NCBI GenBank assembly: GCA_022264855.1
Contig: JABYQU010000050.1
Span: 1 to 64,000, forward strand
From: Lenzites betulinus
Taxonomy: Eukaryota; Basidiomycota; Agaricomycetes; Polyporales; Polyporaceae
DNA length: 64,000 nt
Reading direction: 5' to 3'
The position numbers were made by a program, and so were the translations under genes. The notes beneath the pieces were generated by a model. The model was given only the letters and a program-made list of their open reading frames with translations, ran no database searches and had not been told where the DNA came from. Numbering within the stretch: the stretch's first letter is position 1; each line of letters starts with the position of its first letter. This document shows positions 53,036 through 64,000 of this stretch, piece after piece.

Positions 53036-54994
53036 ACGTCTTCATGCTTCATCCGGTTGCCCTCGACGCTGTGGGCCTTGGCTGCACTTGGACGCAGCTT
53101 GGCGACACAGTAGACAGCGAGCAGCTCGCTTGCAGCGATAGCACGATATTGACAGAGCATCGTCTGGGCTCGACGTGGGGTGAGTAGTAGCGCGCGGAGC
53201 GACTTGCGGCACACTCTTCGAAGACTGCAGCTTAGAAGGTGAGAGTCCAGCGAAGCACGCCGTCGAGGCCTGTGCTGTAGACGATCAATAAAGCAGGTCG
53301 ATGAGCACGAGGAGGACGTTGCCTGAGCAAGAGGACGTTACCTGTTCGGGGTGAGAGCCAGAGGGAGGGCGTCAAGGCATCGGAGATATGTCGCTGTCCT
53401 GATTGCATTGATGCGAGCGCCGGCGATGCAAAAAAAAAGTTGCCAGGCGAGACTCGAGAGGAGGCCGCGGGCGGCGCCGCGGCGGTGGCAGTCCAGGGAA
53501 GGGTCGCGAGCGGGGCGGGCGCTCCCATCCACACCGGTTGCCTTCTGTGGCATGGGCTTGAGATCGGGTGGGAGGATCTGTGTGGGCCTGCTCCGTGCGC
53601 GCGGCGTGCCCTGAGGAAGAACGGGGTGTCAGGGCTGTGAGCAAGTAGGCGTACTTTAAAGTGCGCCTATTCCGGGGCCCTACCTCTTGCTGATCTTTTC
53701 CCTCCCGCTGCTGCATTCGCCCCGTCCTCGTCCTCGACCTATGTACTGCGAGGCCTCCCGAAGGACTCGGAGCGAGGTGAGTTCTGGGTTCCACTCTCTG
53801 CGAGCGCATCGCGCACAGTGAGGGATGCGGCTCGGAGGGCTTCGGAGGGGCGCGAATCCGGCGGCGGCGGCGGCGGCGCGGCGCGGAGTGGTGGTGGCTG
53901 GGCGGTCGCCGGCGGTTGCGGTGGATGGCGCCGCGGCACAGAGGATGGTCGCTCTTGCGTGCGACGGGCGTCGACGAGCGAGTAGAAGTGCCGCGGCGGC
54001 CGCGTTCCGGTACCTCCGGTGTGCGCGGCGACGCGAGTCGCTGGTGGCCGCCGCGGCACAAACAGAGGCTCGCCGCGCGATGGAAGTTTCGGGCGCGGGA
54101 AGGTTGCGGGGTGCGGCGGCAGGTCTTCAGTACGTATATCTGCGGTATGCGCGGGCGGTGCGGGCGACAGCAGGGGGCGCACCCGTCATGCCGGGGTGTG
54201 CGCGGGTGGGATACTACGTGAGGTGCGGGATGCGTCGCCGCAGCAGCCGTTTGCGAGGACGGTACGCACGGTGCGCGGCGGCGTTCTGGTGCGTCCTCTG
54301 TGACTGGCGTCTCGCGCGAGCAGCGAGCGCGGCGACTTGCGTACAAGGCGAGAGCACAAGTCGTCTCACCGCGGCCGCGATAGCGAGCGAGCGAGACGGA
54401 CGACGGCCGGGGGTGCACCCGGGTTGTTTGGGCGCAAGCGGGCGGCGCGGGACGGTATGCGCGGGGGCGGCGGCGGCTTTCCGGTACGTGCATTCGGTCG
54501 AATCATCACTTACTTACTCACACCTTTGTGATCGGCGTCTCGTGCGGCGGGCGGGGCAGACGAGGGGGCGCTCCCGGGTGCAGTGCGACTTGCGTACGAG
54601 GTCAGGATACAAGTTGTCTGGCAGCGGCTGCACACGGGCGCGGGGTTCCTACCACTCTCGCATAGGAGGGGGGATTGTCCTTTGCATAACTACATGTATA
54701 TTGAGCTACCTGTCGTATGTACATGCTTAATGCCAGTGCGAGGGACGTACCTATTGTCCTATGTGCAAACAGGCTGTCGGAGAGAACTTGTCCTCCTCCA
54801 GTGCCTGCGGGGGGAACCTCCTCCTACTGTGGTGACAGAGTATCGCGCTCTTGTCGCGGCATTTTCTCCACGCCCGCCGCGGCCCGTCGGTCTCCCCGGC
54901 GCGCGCCGCGTCCGCGTCCCTGCCGCACACAGGGCAAGACACGCGTCCGCAGCGATGCGAGCCATGTCAGATCACCGCGGTCAAGAATACACAA
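53036..54994. other. Unassigned region between the duplicons
   Basis: GC-rich, with CGG/GCC-run low complexity at 53,860-54,500. No supported gene. Confidence 0.4.
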
Positions 54995-55842
54995 CTAGTG
55001 ATGTCCACCAGGAGGAACCCACGGCGTCGGACTCTCCTCCACTCGCCCGGCCGTCGCTATTCGAGACCCTATCCCAAACGTATCCTGCAGCAGATCCTCG
55101 CCTAGCATCCTGAACTGTGCGGCGTGCTGAGCCTGCTGCTGCAGCCTCTGAGCGGGTGCAACGCCGAACACGGTCTCCTCTTCCCCGTCCGGCCCATACG
55201 CCACATCGTCGAACGAGTCATCATCAAATCCGTCATCGTCGTCAGGACCCTGTGGGCCGACTAGGAAGGGGTGAACGGGCGTCACGCCGTTAGCGTCGTC
55301 GGTCGGGTCGTCATCGTCCATGGAAGAGTCGAAGGAATCGTCGTCGTCGTACGACGGGCGCTGCGCCGCGAAGAGGAACGCCGCTGACGGGTTCGCGGTG
55401 TTGTGCGCCTCTTCGTAGTCCAGCGAGTCGGACGACGAGTCCGGATCGATGCCACCGCCCTGTCCGATAACCTCATCGTCGTAGAAGTCGTCGTATTGAG
55501 GCGGTTCCGGCGTCTGCAGCAGGGGTTCTGGGAGCGGCGCGGCGGGCTGTGGCACATGTGTCGAGGAGGCGGCGCTGCGGAACGAAGGGATCGAGGACGT
55601 CGAAGACAGGCTACTGAACACAGGGGGGCGCGAAGGTTCCTGGGCGTGGCCTGTCGGCGCGATCGAAGTGCCATAGCCTGGGATATTGAGTCCAACGCGA
55701 CGCATGAGGCTGTCCAAGCTAGAATCCGCCACGCTTCTGCTGGTTTCCGACGTGGCCGCTGGTACGTACGGGGAGCGCGTGTACCGTGTCATCGATGGCG
55801 GGGTGGGGATCGTGCTCATACTGCTCTCCGTGCCACCCCTCG
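54995..55842 (-). pseudogene. C-terminal part of an acidic protein, cut at the duplication breakpoint
   Basis: About 282 codons. The sequence is Ser/Pro-rich, then strongly acidic (SYDDDDSFDSSMDDDD, GFDDDSFDDVAYG), ending RMLGEDLLQDTFGIGSRIA and VEESPTPW. It has no signal or membrane segment. I do not recognise it with certainty; the SP/TP sites and LGEDLLQDT-type tail faintly recall a basidiomycete kinetochore DASH subunit (Ask1), offered only as a lead. Its 5' part is missing: the frame enters peptidase-derived DNA at 55,843 and its first ATG (55,879) lies there. Confidence 0.55.
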
Positions 55843-55887
55843 CCTCAGCCGCCGCGCCCCGCGCCTGCCGCACAAACACACACGCAC

Positions 55888-56912
55888 CGATAGCACCGAA
55901 GCGAAGTCCGGGTCATATGTGACATTCGGCAGCCCGAAGACAGATTTGATAGCGTGCCGCGTCGCCGGGTCGGGGCTGGCCAGGAAGCGGTCGACCTCGT
56001 CGACCGCCTTCTCCACCTGCGCGATGCACGCGGCCGGTGCGGACTGCCGGATGATGTCCATGTAGCGCCAGTCGTCGATCGTCGCGTGTGCGACACCGCT
56101 GGACGAGATCGCGCCAAAGACGAGGTCGGGGTAGAGCACGCGCATGTGGGCCGCGCGCGCGCCGCCGTAGGAACCCTGGGGTGCATGTGCTCGGTGAGGC
56201 GCTGCGGACATAACACGGACTGCGCGGAGCCTCTTACGCCGTAGTATATCCACGGGGTCCCGGGTGCCGTGAGGTCGCCCGGGATGCCAGGGAAGGTGAC
56301 GTTGTCGATGAAGTTCGCGGAGTCGGCCGCAGCCTGCTCGTTGGAGAGCCACCTGGGTGCAGTCGCTGTCAGCTGCTGCCATGCGCGCCGGGGGGCACCG
56401 GTGTACCTTAGAGAGTCTGTGGTGAAATTCTGGACGGGGATCGACTCGCCTGAAGGGGCGCGTGAGCAGTTGCGCATTGTGGGTGGGCGGGTGATATGCA
56501 GCATACCGTAGTATCTGTGCTCGAGCACGATAGCGAGTCCGTTGGTGGCGTTTGCGAGGATGTCCATGATGCCCGTGTCGAGGATGGGCATCCGCTCGTC
56601 CCCCGGACCTTCGCCCGCCTCGAAGACGATGACAGGCCCGCCGGGCTTGTAGTGGCGATCGCTCAGCCAGTACCGCTGCTCGAAAGTGTGTCCGGTCTCC
56701 GCGAAATGGTCGAGCGGCTGCGTGAACGTGTAGACGGGGAACGACGGCGCGTCCGCACGTCTGGCCTGCGGGGCCTTCGCAGCAGCCATGGCAGCGAGCT
56801 TCACATGCACCGGGTTGGTGGGTCGGATCCGGGCATCGGTCCCAGCGAGTCCAAGCAGGAGAACGGCGAGCGCACCGGCGAGGCGGAACACCCCGACACT
56901 GAGAGGGGACAT
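55888..56912 (-). pseudogene. Serine peptidase S28, 3'-truncated (copy 2)
   Basis: Exons 1-4 correspond to 43,287-44,311 and keep signal peptide, PLDHF and the catalytic Ser (GGSYGG), about 284 residues. Exons 5-11, with the catalytic Asp and His, are absent because the duplication ends within intron 4 at about 55,842. The intron donor (GTGCGT) after exon 4 is intact. Promoter including TATATAAG is present, so a transcript reaching the acidic-protein fragment is plausible. Confidence 0.88.
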
Positions 56913-57239
56913 GTCGGCTGAGGCAGAGGGCTGGCGTCCTGCTGCTCCATGTGCCGGTGCGTAGTAGCTTATATACCTCTAGAGGCGCGTCATGGTCATG
57001 CCAGCGTACGTAACGCGCGGACGAGCTGGGACCACGCGGTCCCCGAGAGGCATCATGATGAAGAAGGATGAAGAACGCCCGCGCGAAGGATGACCCTTGT
57101 GGACCAGAACCGAGTCTGCTGCCACTTCGCAGCGCACCTTCCCACACGCTAAAGTATGCCGGGGGTGAGATATATGTGTTCCCATTTGAAGTTCGACAGA
57201 CATGAAGGATGTCGTGCCTTTGGGTAAACAGTCAGATCT

Positions 57240-57605
57240 CTTCAGACACGTCCATACTACCCACACGTACCGTCTCAAGATGATATCTGGGTTGACGTCC
57301 TCGGACTGACAGATCGCAGTTATTAGCATAATCAAGATCACCCAGAATAGTCAATACTACGACCATTGCAGAGGCACATTGCCGGAGCGAAATTCGAATG
57401 TCCCGAGGAATCTACCCGGTGAGCGTATAGCTGCCACGAAGTAATGCGTCAGCTGCCATTGTCGAGAGCCTTCAATCATCGAGCAGGGCTTGCACGGCGT
57501 CGTGTAGATCCTTGGCATCGGGTAGCGCACGGCAGGTGTTGCGTTCGGAAACAAGTCCGACTCGACCGAACGGATGGCAGGACATATGGCACGTGGGAGA
57601 AACAA
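57240..57605 (-). pseudogene. FunK1-type kinase relic, copy 2
   Basis: Counterpart of 44,620-45,018, further decayed: a short deletion removes most of the catalytic-loop text. Confidence 0.6.
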
Positions 57606-57931
57606 CCCTAACCCAACAGATGCAAGAATGAAGACGCCTCAGTACTTTGACGGTTGATCAAGACGTTCACCACCATCTGGGACGCTATTGCAGACGATGA
57701 CTGCACGGGACGTAACGGCGACATGACCGTGGTGGCAAGTGTAACGTCACCTTGGGACTAGCACTGATGCAGTCTGGATGCGCCGATCGCTCCTCGAGTC
57801 GTCAACTTTGCCTTCAAGTTTAAACAACGCGCATGCGACGTTGTACCGTATTGAGCCGTGGTTTACCAGCAGCTAACCTTCTCTAGTATGTCTATCAAGC
57901 ACAGTGTGTACGACGTAGCTACCGCGTATGG

Positions 57932-58197
57932 TCGGGTTAACCATCACATATGCATCTGAATTCAGGCGCGCCCGTCAGCCCTTCCCGCCACCCAAACATC
58001 CCCGTGCCCGCGACATCGCAAAAACGCGCAACGCCAGCCCCCCGGGACCCAATGAGGCTGGTCCCCACGCCCGAATTGTCCCGAGGACCGACGCCCAACT
58101 GACATCTCCCGCCTCGATCGGCATTCCCGCCTACACCGTCAGCCTCCTCCATCCGCACCTGTCTTTCCTCCCCCCACATCGGCGGGTCTCTCACTGG
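57932..58197 (+). repeat. Dispersed promoter-region repeat, copy 3
   Basis: Duplicate of 45,345-45,610 within the second duplicon. Confidence 0.8.
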
Positions 58198-58466
58198 GAG
58201 TATCGCTGTCTTATCATCTGAATTTCATCAGCGGGGCAACCCGCCTGGATCGCACTGAAATAGAGTGTAGTGCAGTGCTCGTTCGACGAGTTCAGCCAAG
58301 GCACGCGTGTGACGACTATTTCTGATCGAGCAGCGCCATCCTCTCAGCTTCGACTGTGACAGGATGACCGCACATGACGTCACGCTCTCCCCCCTACTTA
58401 TACGCGCCCCTGCTCTCGCTCCTCCCACCGCTCCCCACGCAGACGAACAGCACGCATACACACAGA

Positions 58467-59229
58467 ATGGCATCCGTCCTAGCCTCCGCGACCAAGACCG
58501 CACACAGCCTCGCGACCTCGCTCCTCAGCGCCGCCGAGGCCAAGGTCGGCGCGACCATCCCGACCAACGTGCACATCAAGGAGGACGACGCGTCCGCCCC
58601 GTTCACGCTCGCCGCCATCACCGGCAAGAACGTCTTCGTGAGTGCCCCCGCCCCCTTTCTCGCCCGCGGCTGAGCACGCTGCGCGTGTGCAGGTCGGCGT
58701 CCCCGGCGCGTTCACGGGGACGTGCTCCGCGCAGATCCCGGCGTACATCAAGAACTTCGACCAGTTCAAGGCAAAGGGCGTCGACGGCGTGTACGTCGTC
58801 GGCGTGAACGACGTGTTCGTGATGAAGTGCGTGCCCCCGCCGCGCGTGCCGTGCGCATGCGCTACCCGCTAACGGTCGGCCAGGGCGTGGAAGGAGCAGC
58901 TCGCGCCCCAGGGAACCCGTGCGTTTTCTCCCGCCGTTCACCAGTGAGAACCCAGTGCTAACCACGTGCGGGGCGGCAGCGATCCACTTTATTGCGGACG
59001 ACCAGGCCGCGTTCGTCGGCGCGCTCGGGATGCTCTTCGACGCGTCCGAGCTGCTCGGCGCGCCGCGCTCCAAGGTACGCCCGCCCGCCCGCGGCCCTGT
59101 CCTCTGGCTGATCGTGCGCAGCGCTTCGTGGCGGTGACGGAGGGCGAGACGATCACGTACCTCGCGGTCGAGCCGGTCCCGGGCGAGGTCACCGTCACCG
59201 CGGCAGACAAGATCCTGGCCTGGCTCTGA
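58467..59229 (+). CDS. Type-5/AHP1-like peroxiredoxin, intact copy
   Basis: Thiol peroxidase reducing H2O2 and alkyl hydroperoxides. Exons 58467-58637, 58693-58826, 58884-58918, 58980-59074 and 59122-59229 encode 180 residues. Landmarks: N-terminal helix (ATKTAHSLATSLLSAAEAKV), peroxidatic site VPGAFTGTCSAQIPAY, VYVVGVNDVFVMKAWKEQL, HFIADDQAAFVGALGMLFD and the C-terminal VEPVPGEVTVTAADKILAWL with stop TGA. The family Pro of PGAFTPTCS is Gly here. Length is typical of fungal PRX5-type enzymes without a mitochondrial extension. It is the only copy with a proper end. Confidence 0.9.
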
Positions 59230-59938
59230 ACCAGGCCCGAGCGAGCAGATACGCAGGGCGAGGAGAAGAAGGGTTTGCGCGCCGTCCTGGACCCCGCCAA
59301 GCGCAGCGGTACCGGCTGCGAACCACAGGTACGTGGATACCCTGTGCGCGCGATCAGAACACACGAGGAGGAAGAGGAGCGGTGAGGAGGGGATGTCTGT
59401 GCCCTCCTCACCCCGGAGCGTCCGCTTTTAAGCAGTCTCCCGGCTGCCCTGGCGCCAGGTCAGACACGACGCCGTGCACGGGCCATCCGCCCAGTCACGC
59501 GTCGGAGTGTTTCTGGACTCTTCCGCCTGCGCCGTGCCCTTGCGCCCGCGACGGACCCTTGCCGCCCAAAGCGCATCTTCAAACCGGACGCGAGGGCCAT
59601 CCGCTTGCCGGTATTGCGCAGAGACAACGCCCGCGGCCGCCGTTCCGCGGTCCTCGCAGTGCGCATGCGGTCGCTGCTCGGCGGAGGACAACGCCTCGCC
59701 CGAGCGAACGAGAGAGCGACACGCCGACTAGCGCGTCCATAGCCGCAAGGGACGAACGGTACCATGACCGCCCGCCGAGTGTGCGCCGCGGACGAACGGT
59801 GAAACATGCGCCCACACACTCGGCACCACCCACACAGGGTCCGTTCCCCAGCGCGGAGGAGCGCCCCTTTCGGCCGCATCCGTTCTCGTAAGAACGAACC
59901 AGTGAGAGCGGCGCAACACCACGTGTGCTGCTGTCGGA

Positions 59939-59981
59939 GCCCGACGCCCGACGCTCGATGCCCGACGCCCGACACCCGACG
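59939..59981 (+). repeat. GCCCGAC heptanucleotide microsatellite, copy 2
   Basis: Duplicate of 47,912-47,954. Confidence 0.8.
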
Positions 59982-60693
59982 TCTGCCCCCACCACGTGCG
60001 ATGTGCCCGACGCGCTCGAGCGCACAGGCCGTCGGGTGCCCAGTATCGAATAGCACACTTGTACTCCTCAGCGACGCTTCCATGTTCGCTCATTTATGTG
60101 TGTGAATATACCGTATAGCTGACCGCGCGAATAGAAAGGTGTGCGCCCCCGACGAGGCTCAGATAGCGGCGACGACGCGCCTCGAGCCTCGGAGCTCATG
60201 TGTCGAGATGTGGGCCATGTTGGGAGCTTTCTACGACATCGGACAGTGACGCAAGTGACGCATGCGCACACGTTTGCCGCAGACAATGCCCAGCTCGGGT
60301 GGGAGGCATGAACACATCCTAACAGCCTCCCCCTGCTGTCCCCCGTTCATCGCCCGGCACTGTGCCCGTTTCCGAACAGGGATATCATTGTATTGTTATG
60401 CCGTTCGCACAGGTGTAGGTTCCTCCGCGAGGTCGCAAAGTAAGTCCGCTAGCAGCGCGGTTTCTTCTGCGCACTCGAGTCGAAAATCTCACACATCTCT
60501 TCCAGTTCCTCGCCGGCACAGGCTGCCGGCTGACAGCGGCTGCATGTCGTCTGTCTCTACCTGCCAGGAACTTCCCCGAGGGATCCAGCGCTGCGCACAG
60601 CCGTCTACTCGACGTGCTCTCCCATCATAGGACTTTGGCCAATCTCTGGGTGCAAATTCTTACGCCGTGCGCCGGCCTCGCACCCGAACGACG

Positions 60694-62266
60694 CGAAACC
60701 TCGTACGTCTTTTCTAATGGATGTACCGCATGTGCTCACGAAGTTCCAGCGCGATCCGCGCAGATTCAAAGGATGGGCGACTTTGCATGATTTCATGGAT
60801 GTGCAACGTCGATCGCCTGCCCCGCGTCGCCCCCGCATCGCGCCACCGCGCAGCTTCGTACGTCGTCTCGTATGCACACACGCTACGCGCTCACGGAGTC
60901 TCGGGGCGATCCGAGCAGGTGCCAAAATCGCCAATTTCATGCATTTTCGTGCACATGCCGGGAAAACCGCCCGCCCCGCCCTGGGTTCTTTTCGGACCGC
61001 CGCGAAACTTTGAAAGTCTCCTCTACTGCACAACGCGCATGCGCTCACAAGATTTCAGCGCAGTCCGAGCAAGTCGCAAAATCGGCCTCTTCGCCTCATG
61101 TCGCGGCCACGCCAAAATACGTCGCCCGCCCCGCACCCCGCGCTCAACGAATCGCCGCGAAACTCTGGGCGCCGTCTCGCCTGCACGGACGCCACCCACC
61201 CACGAAGTTGCAGCGCGATACGAGCAGGTCCGAAATCGGCCGTTGTGCACGATTTCATGGCGAGTTCGCGGACGTGCGGAGTCGATCGCGCGTCGCGTGG
61301 CGCGCTCCCGTCGTGCCATCGCGAAACTTGGTACGTCCTCTCGTACGAATGGGCGGCACGCGCTCACGACGTTTCAAGGCGACACGAGCGAATCTCAAAA
61401 TGCGCCGCCTGGCCCGATCTCAATGTGTGCGCAAATGCGATCGCTTGCGCCGCACTGGGCTCTCCCCCGATCCCCGCGAAACCTCGTACGTCGTTTCGAT
61501 TGAGCAGCACGCATGTGCTCATGAAGTTTCAGGCCGATACGAGCACGTCGGGAAATCGGCCATTTCTCGTCATTTCGAAGACATCCCGCGAAAATACACT
61601 CTCCCTCGCTCGCCGCGCATCGCCTCCTCGCGCAACTCCGGATTTCATTTCGCCCGAACAGACGCTACGTGCGTACGAAATCGCAGCGCGATACGGGCAA
61701 TTCCATTTCTGCAACATTTCTGCGGGATCTCATGGATGTGCATCGACGGTTTGTCGCCGAGTTTCACGATCACCACGTGCCGCCGCGAAACTTGGTGAGT
61801 AGTCTCGTACGAGCTAACGCTCTATGCTCACAACGTTTCAGAGCATCGCGAGCACATCTGAAAATGCGCAATCTTGACTCTGCTCGAAGACCACGGGGTT
61901 GCAAGACGATCGCCCGCCACGGATCGCGTTCTCCTCGCGTATTCCCGCAAATTGGTACGTCGTCTCGTACTGATGTACGTCACACGCTCACGGAGTTTCA
62001 GCCCGATCCGAAGCGAATTGGAATCCGACTCTGCAGGGCAATCCCATGCCGGCGTGCAGAGAATCGTTCCTCCTGGCGCAACGCCGTGTCTACGCGCACT
62101 CCCGTTTCGTATGTATTGCTGCGCGCACGTACCGTACGTGATCGCTGACGTTCAGTGCGTTCGGAGCAGAAAAGAATCCGTGACATTCCAAGGATTGTAG
62201 AGGATACACTGGCACCGAAATGACAGTTTCGCCGCAACGGCGCGTCGCATCGCCGCGAAACTTGGA
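60694..62266 (+). repeat. ~155-bp tandem satellite, copy 2
   Basis: Duplicate of 48,668-50,240 with only a few base differences, so the array was already diverged internally before the segmental duplication. Confidence 0.88.
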
Positions 62267-64000
62267 GGGCATGCTCGGGTGGGTACGCTACACCCGTCCC
62301 ACAACGCTCGAGCCGCCCCGGGCAGAAACGGACGGCGCGGGGCGACGACAAGGACGGCGTTGCCAAGAATACACGAAAATCGCCAGCTCTGCTCGGCGCA
62401 TCGTGCCGAGCGTTTCGCACAACCCCAGGCCCATGCCGCTCGCCCCCAGCGCGTCCTTCTGTCTCGTGGCAAGCCCAGACGTCACCGGATGCACTAGGGC
62501 GCGCCCACACTCTCCCTTGACGCACCCCGGCCCTGCATCCCCAAACGCCCCCGAAGCGCACCTGCGACCGGTACCCGCCTCGTATCCCGTCGCTCTCATT
62601 TCACAGCGTCCCAGCTTCGCTCGAGCCTCTCGTTCTGTATGATATTGTCGTTCCCACTCAGCTGCTACCAGTTGCTTGCAGCAGCTCGATGGCGTTGCGC
62701 CGCCGCCCCCCGGAGAGTATGCCCAGCCAACGGACAGCTGGTACATGCTCCTGCGCTGCAGGCCGACGCGGCTACAACACTCTCCGAAGACCCCATCCCA
62801 TCAATGAAGGTCAGTCCGAGCTGACACCCGCGCATCGCCCGCAGCTCTGCGCCCAACGCCCACGACCAAGGACATCTCGGAGGCGGGTCGACCCTGTCTG
62901 CTCCAAGTCGCGTTGCACGGTTTGCGCCGCGCCGCCCACCCGAGTCGTTCCTGGCCTCGAATCGAAGTTCACAACGCCCTGCGCGGAGGGCCACACGGTC
63001 CGAGATGTATTCACTGATTCGACTGCTGTTCGAGGTCTCGACTGATCAGTCCTCGCAGATTCAGCTGCCGTGCAAGTCCCTGGCCTCGGATCATGACGCG
63101 ACGGGCCAAGTGAGCACCCAGGAATATACTCCTCCGAACACGGCGGCGTCGCGGCGCACATCGCCCTCGCCTTGCGAGCGACTCGGAATGGCCTTCGCTT
63201 CGGCACGAACAATGCGACACCCTGCGCGCACGATGGCGCATTCCCGGAGGGACGGGGCTCTCTGCGCCGGGTTCCCCTGTACAGTCGTGTCAATTCGCCA
63301 TGGTGTGCAGGCCTCAGCATCCCCACATCCCCTCAGACATCTGGCCAGCATAGAGATCGTTTCGGGATGTACATAGTCGAGCAGTCAAATAATAAACTCA
63401 TCCCCGCAACGCCTTCCAATCTACGGCGCCCGTGTTCACTTTAATAAGGTACCTAGGGTCGGTTGTTTCTAGTGGGCGCGCTCCACACGCCACGCCGCGC
63501 TTCGCGTCTCCAGGGAGTGGCGGGACGTACACGAATTCGTCGCGCTCCGGTGCGCGCCCACGCCGCCCCTGGATGTCAGAAGACATGTACTCCGCTTCGC
63601 CCGAGCTCCGGCATGCGGCGCTGTGCTCGCCGTCTTGTGGGGGTGCACTCGTACTCGCTAATAAATATATTTCCTCATGTACATACAACAGAAGTGCGGA
63701 GTCGTCAATACAGGTACAAGGCCCTCCGCTCACACACAGAGAGCGCGCGGCGGGTCCGCGGGGAATATGGGGCTGACGTAGACGAATGGAAAAATAGACA
63801 TACGCAGTGTGCTTGCGCCCGCGCTGCTGGATATGATGTCTTGAATCGGCGCTGAATTGCCGTCGGTAGGGAGAGCTAGAAGCTAGCACAGCGGAGCCGC
63901 GGCCGCGCGGCGCGCAAGGGCGCGGCTACAGAGCGCGCATCGAACGGGAACTGAGTCAGGTGCACGTACCTGCCAGTGCACAGGGTGCGCTGTCGGGGTT
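62267..64000. other. Unassigned duplicated DNA to the window end
   Basis: Counterpart of 50,241-51,974; no recognised gene. Confidence 0.4.

Larger units (their letters stand above)
55842..64000 (+). repeat. Segmental duplication, copy 2 (continues past the window)
   Basis: Near-identical direct copy of 43,242-51,974. Differences include a shorter kinase relic region, no inserted segment in the peroxiredoxin 3' end, a 7-bp shorter peroxiredoxin intron and scattered single-base changes. Confidence 0.95.

Noticed and set aside
53372..54730. Frames of 300-370 codons on both strands
   Set aside because: Low-complexity Arg/Ala/Pro translation of CGG-rich DNA, no conserved motif, no splice support.
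54995..55879. Firm naming of the acidic protein as a DASH subunit
   Set aside because: Resemblance is limited to a few C-terminal residues recalled from memory; kept as unrecognised.

Overview
The window is genomic DNA of a basidiomycete fungus, most likely an agaricomycete. The signs are many 48-65 bp introns with CTRAY-like branch sites, FunK1-type kinases, a TET/JBP dioxygenase of the kind carried with KDZ transposons, a DIRS-like gag-pol with a YLDD reverse transcriptase, a Helitron, and orthologues of fungal housekeeping genes. All exon models were built by eye from splice consensus, reading phase and comparison between paralogues; no search was run.

Layout. (1) 1-6.7 kb: Helitron Rep/helicase, nearly intact, cut by one in-frame TGA. 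(2) 6.9-19.6 kb: a cluster of nine intron-bearing genes next to the Helitron, belonging to three mutually paralogous families: four two-domain, OB-like proteins (one divergent), two short three-exon proteins, and three F-box/nucleotidyltransferase-like proteins. Most have a TATA box about 50-65 bp before the ATG. I know no described system of this composition; it is the best candidate for something new here. (3) 20.3-26 kb: a TET/JBP gene, a group of large palindromes, a Cys-rich zinc-cluster-like gene and a small companion gene, in DNA crowded with CGCG runs. (4) 27-29 kb: degraded DIRS-like gag/pol, minus strand. (5) 30-31 kb: FunK1-type kinase fragment. (6) 31.4-41.5 kb: host genes: bifunctional lysine-ketoglutarate reductase/saccharopine dehydrogenase, Sus1, mitochondrial ribosomal protein uS10m and Mago nashi (the last with a 6-nt micro-exon and a GC-AG intron). 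(7) 42.1-64 kb: a direct segmental duplication, with copy 1 from about 43,242 to at least 51,974 and copy 2 from 55,842 past the window end. It carries an S28 serine peptidase gene, a type-5/AHP1-like peroxiredoxin, FunK1 relics and a ~155-bp satellite. The peptidase is complete only in copy 1 and the peroxiredoxin only in copy 2. The left breakpoint lies inside an intron and joins the peptidase 5' half to an acidic-protein gene on the same strand.

How the genes fit together. Sus1 (SAGA/TREX-2) and Mago (exon junction complex) act in mRNA processing and export. uS10m acts in mitochondrial translation, and LKR/SDH degrades lysine, probably in mitochondria. The Helitron cluster looks like a separate mobile or mobile-associated block of lower GC than the CpG-rich DNA that follows.
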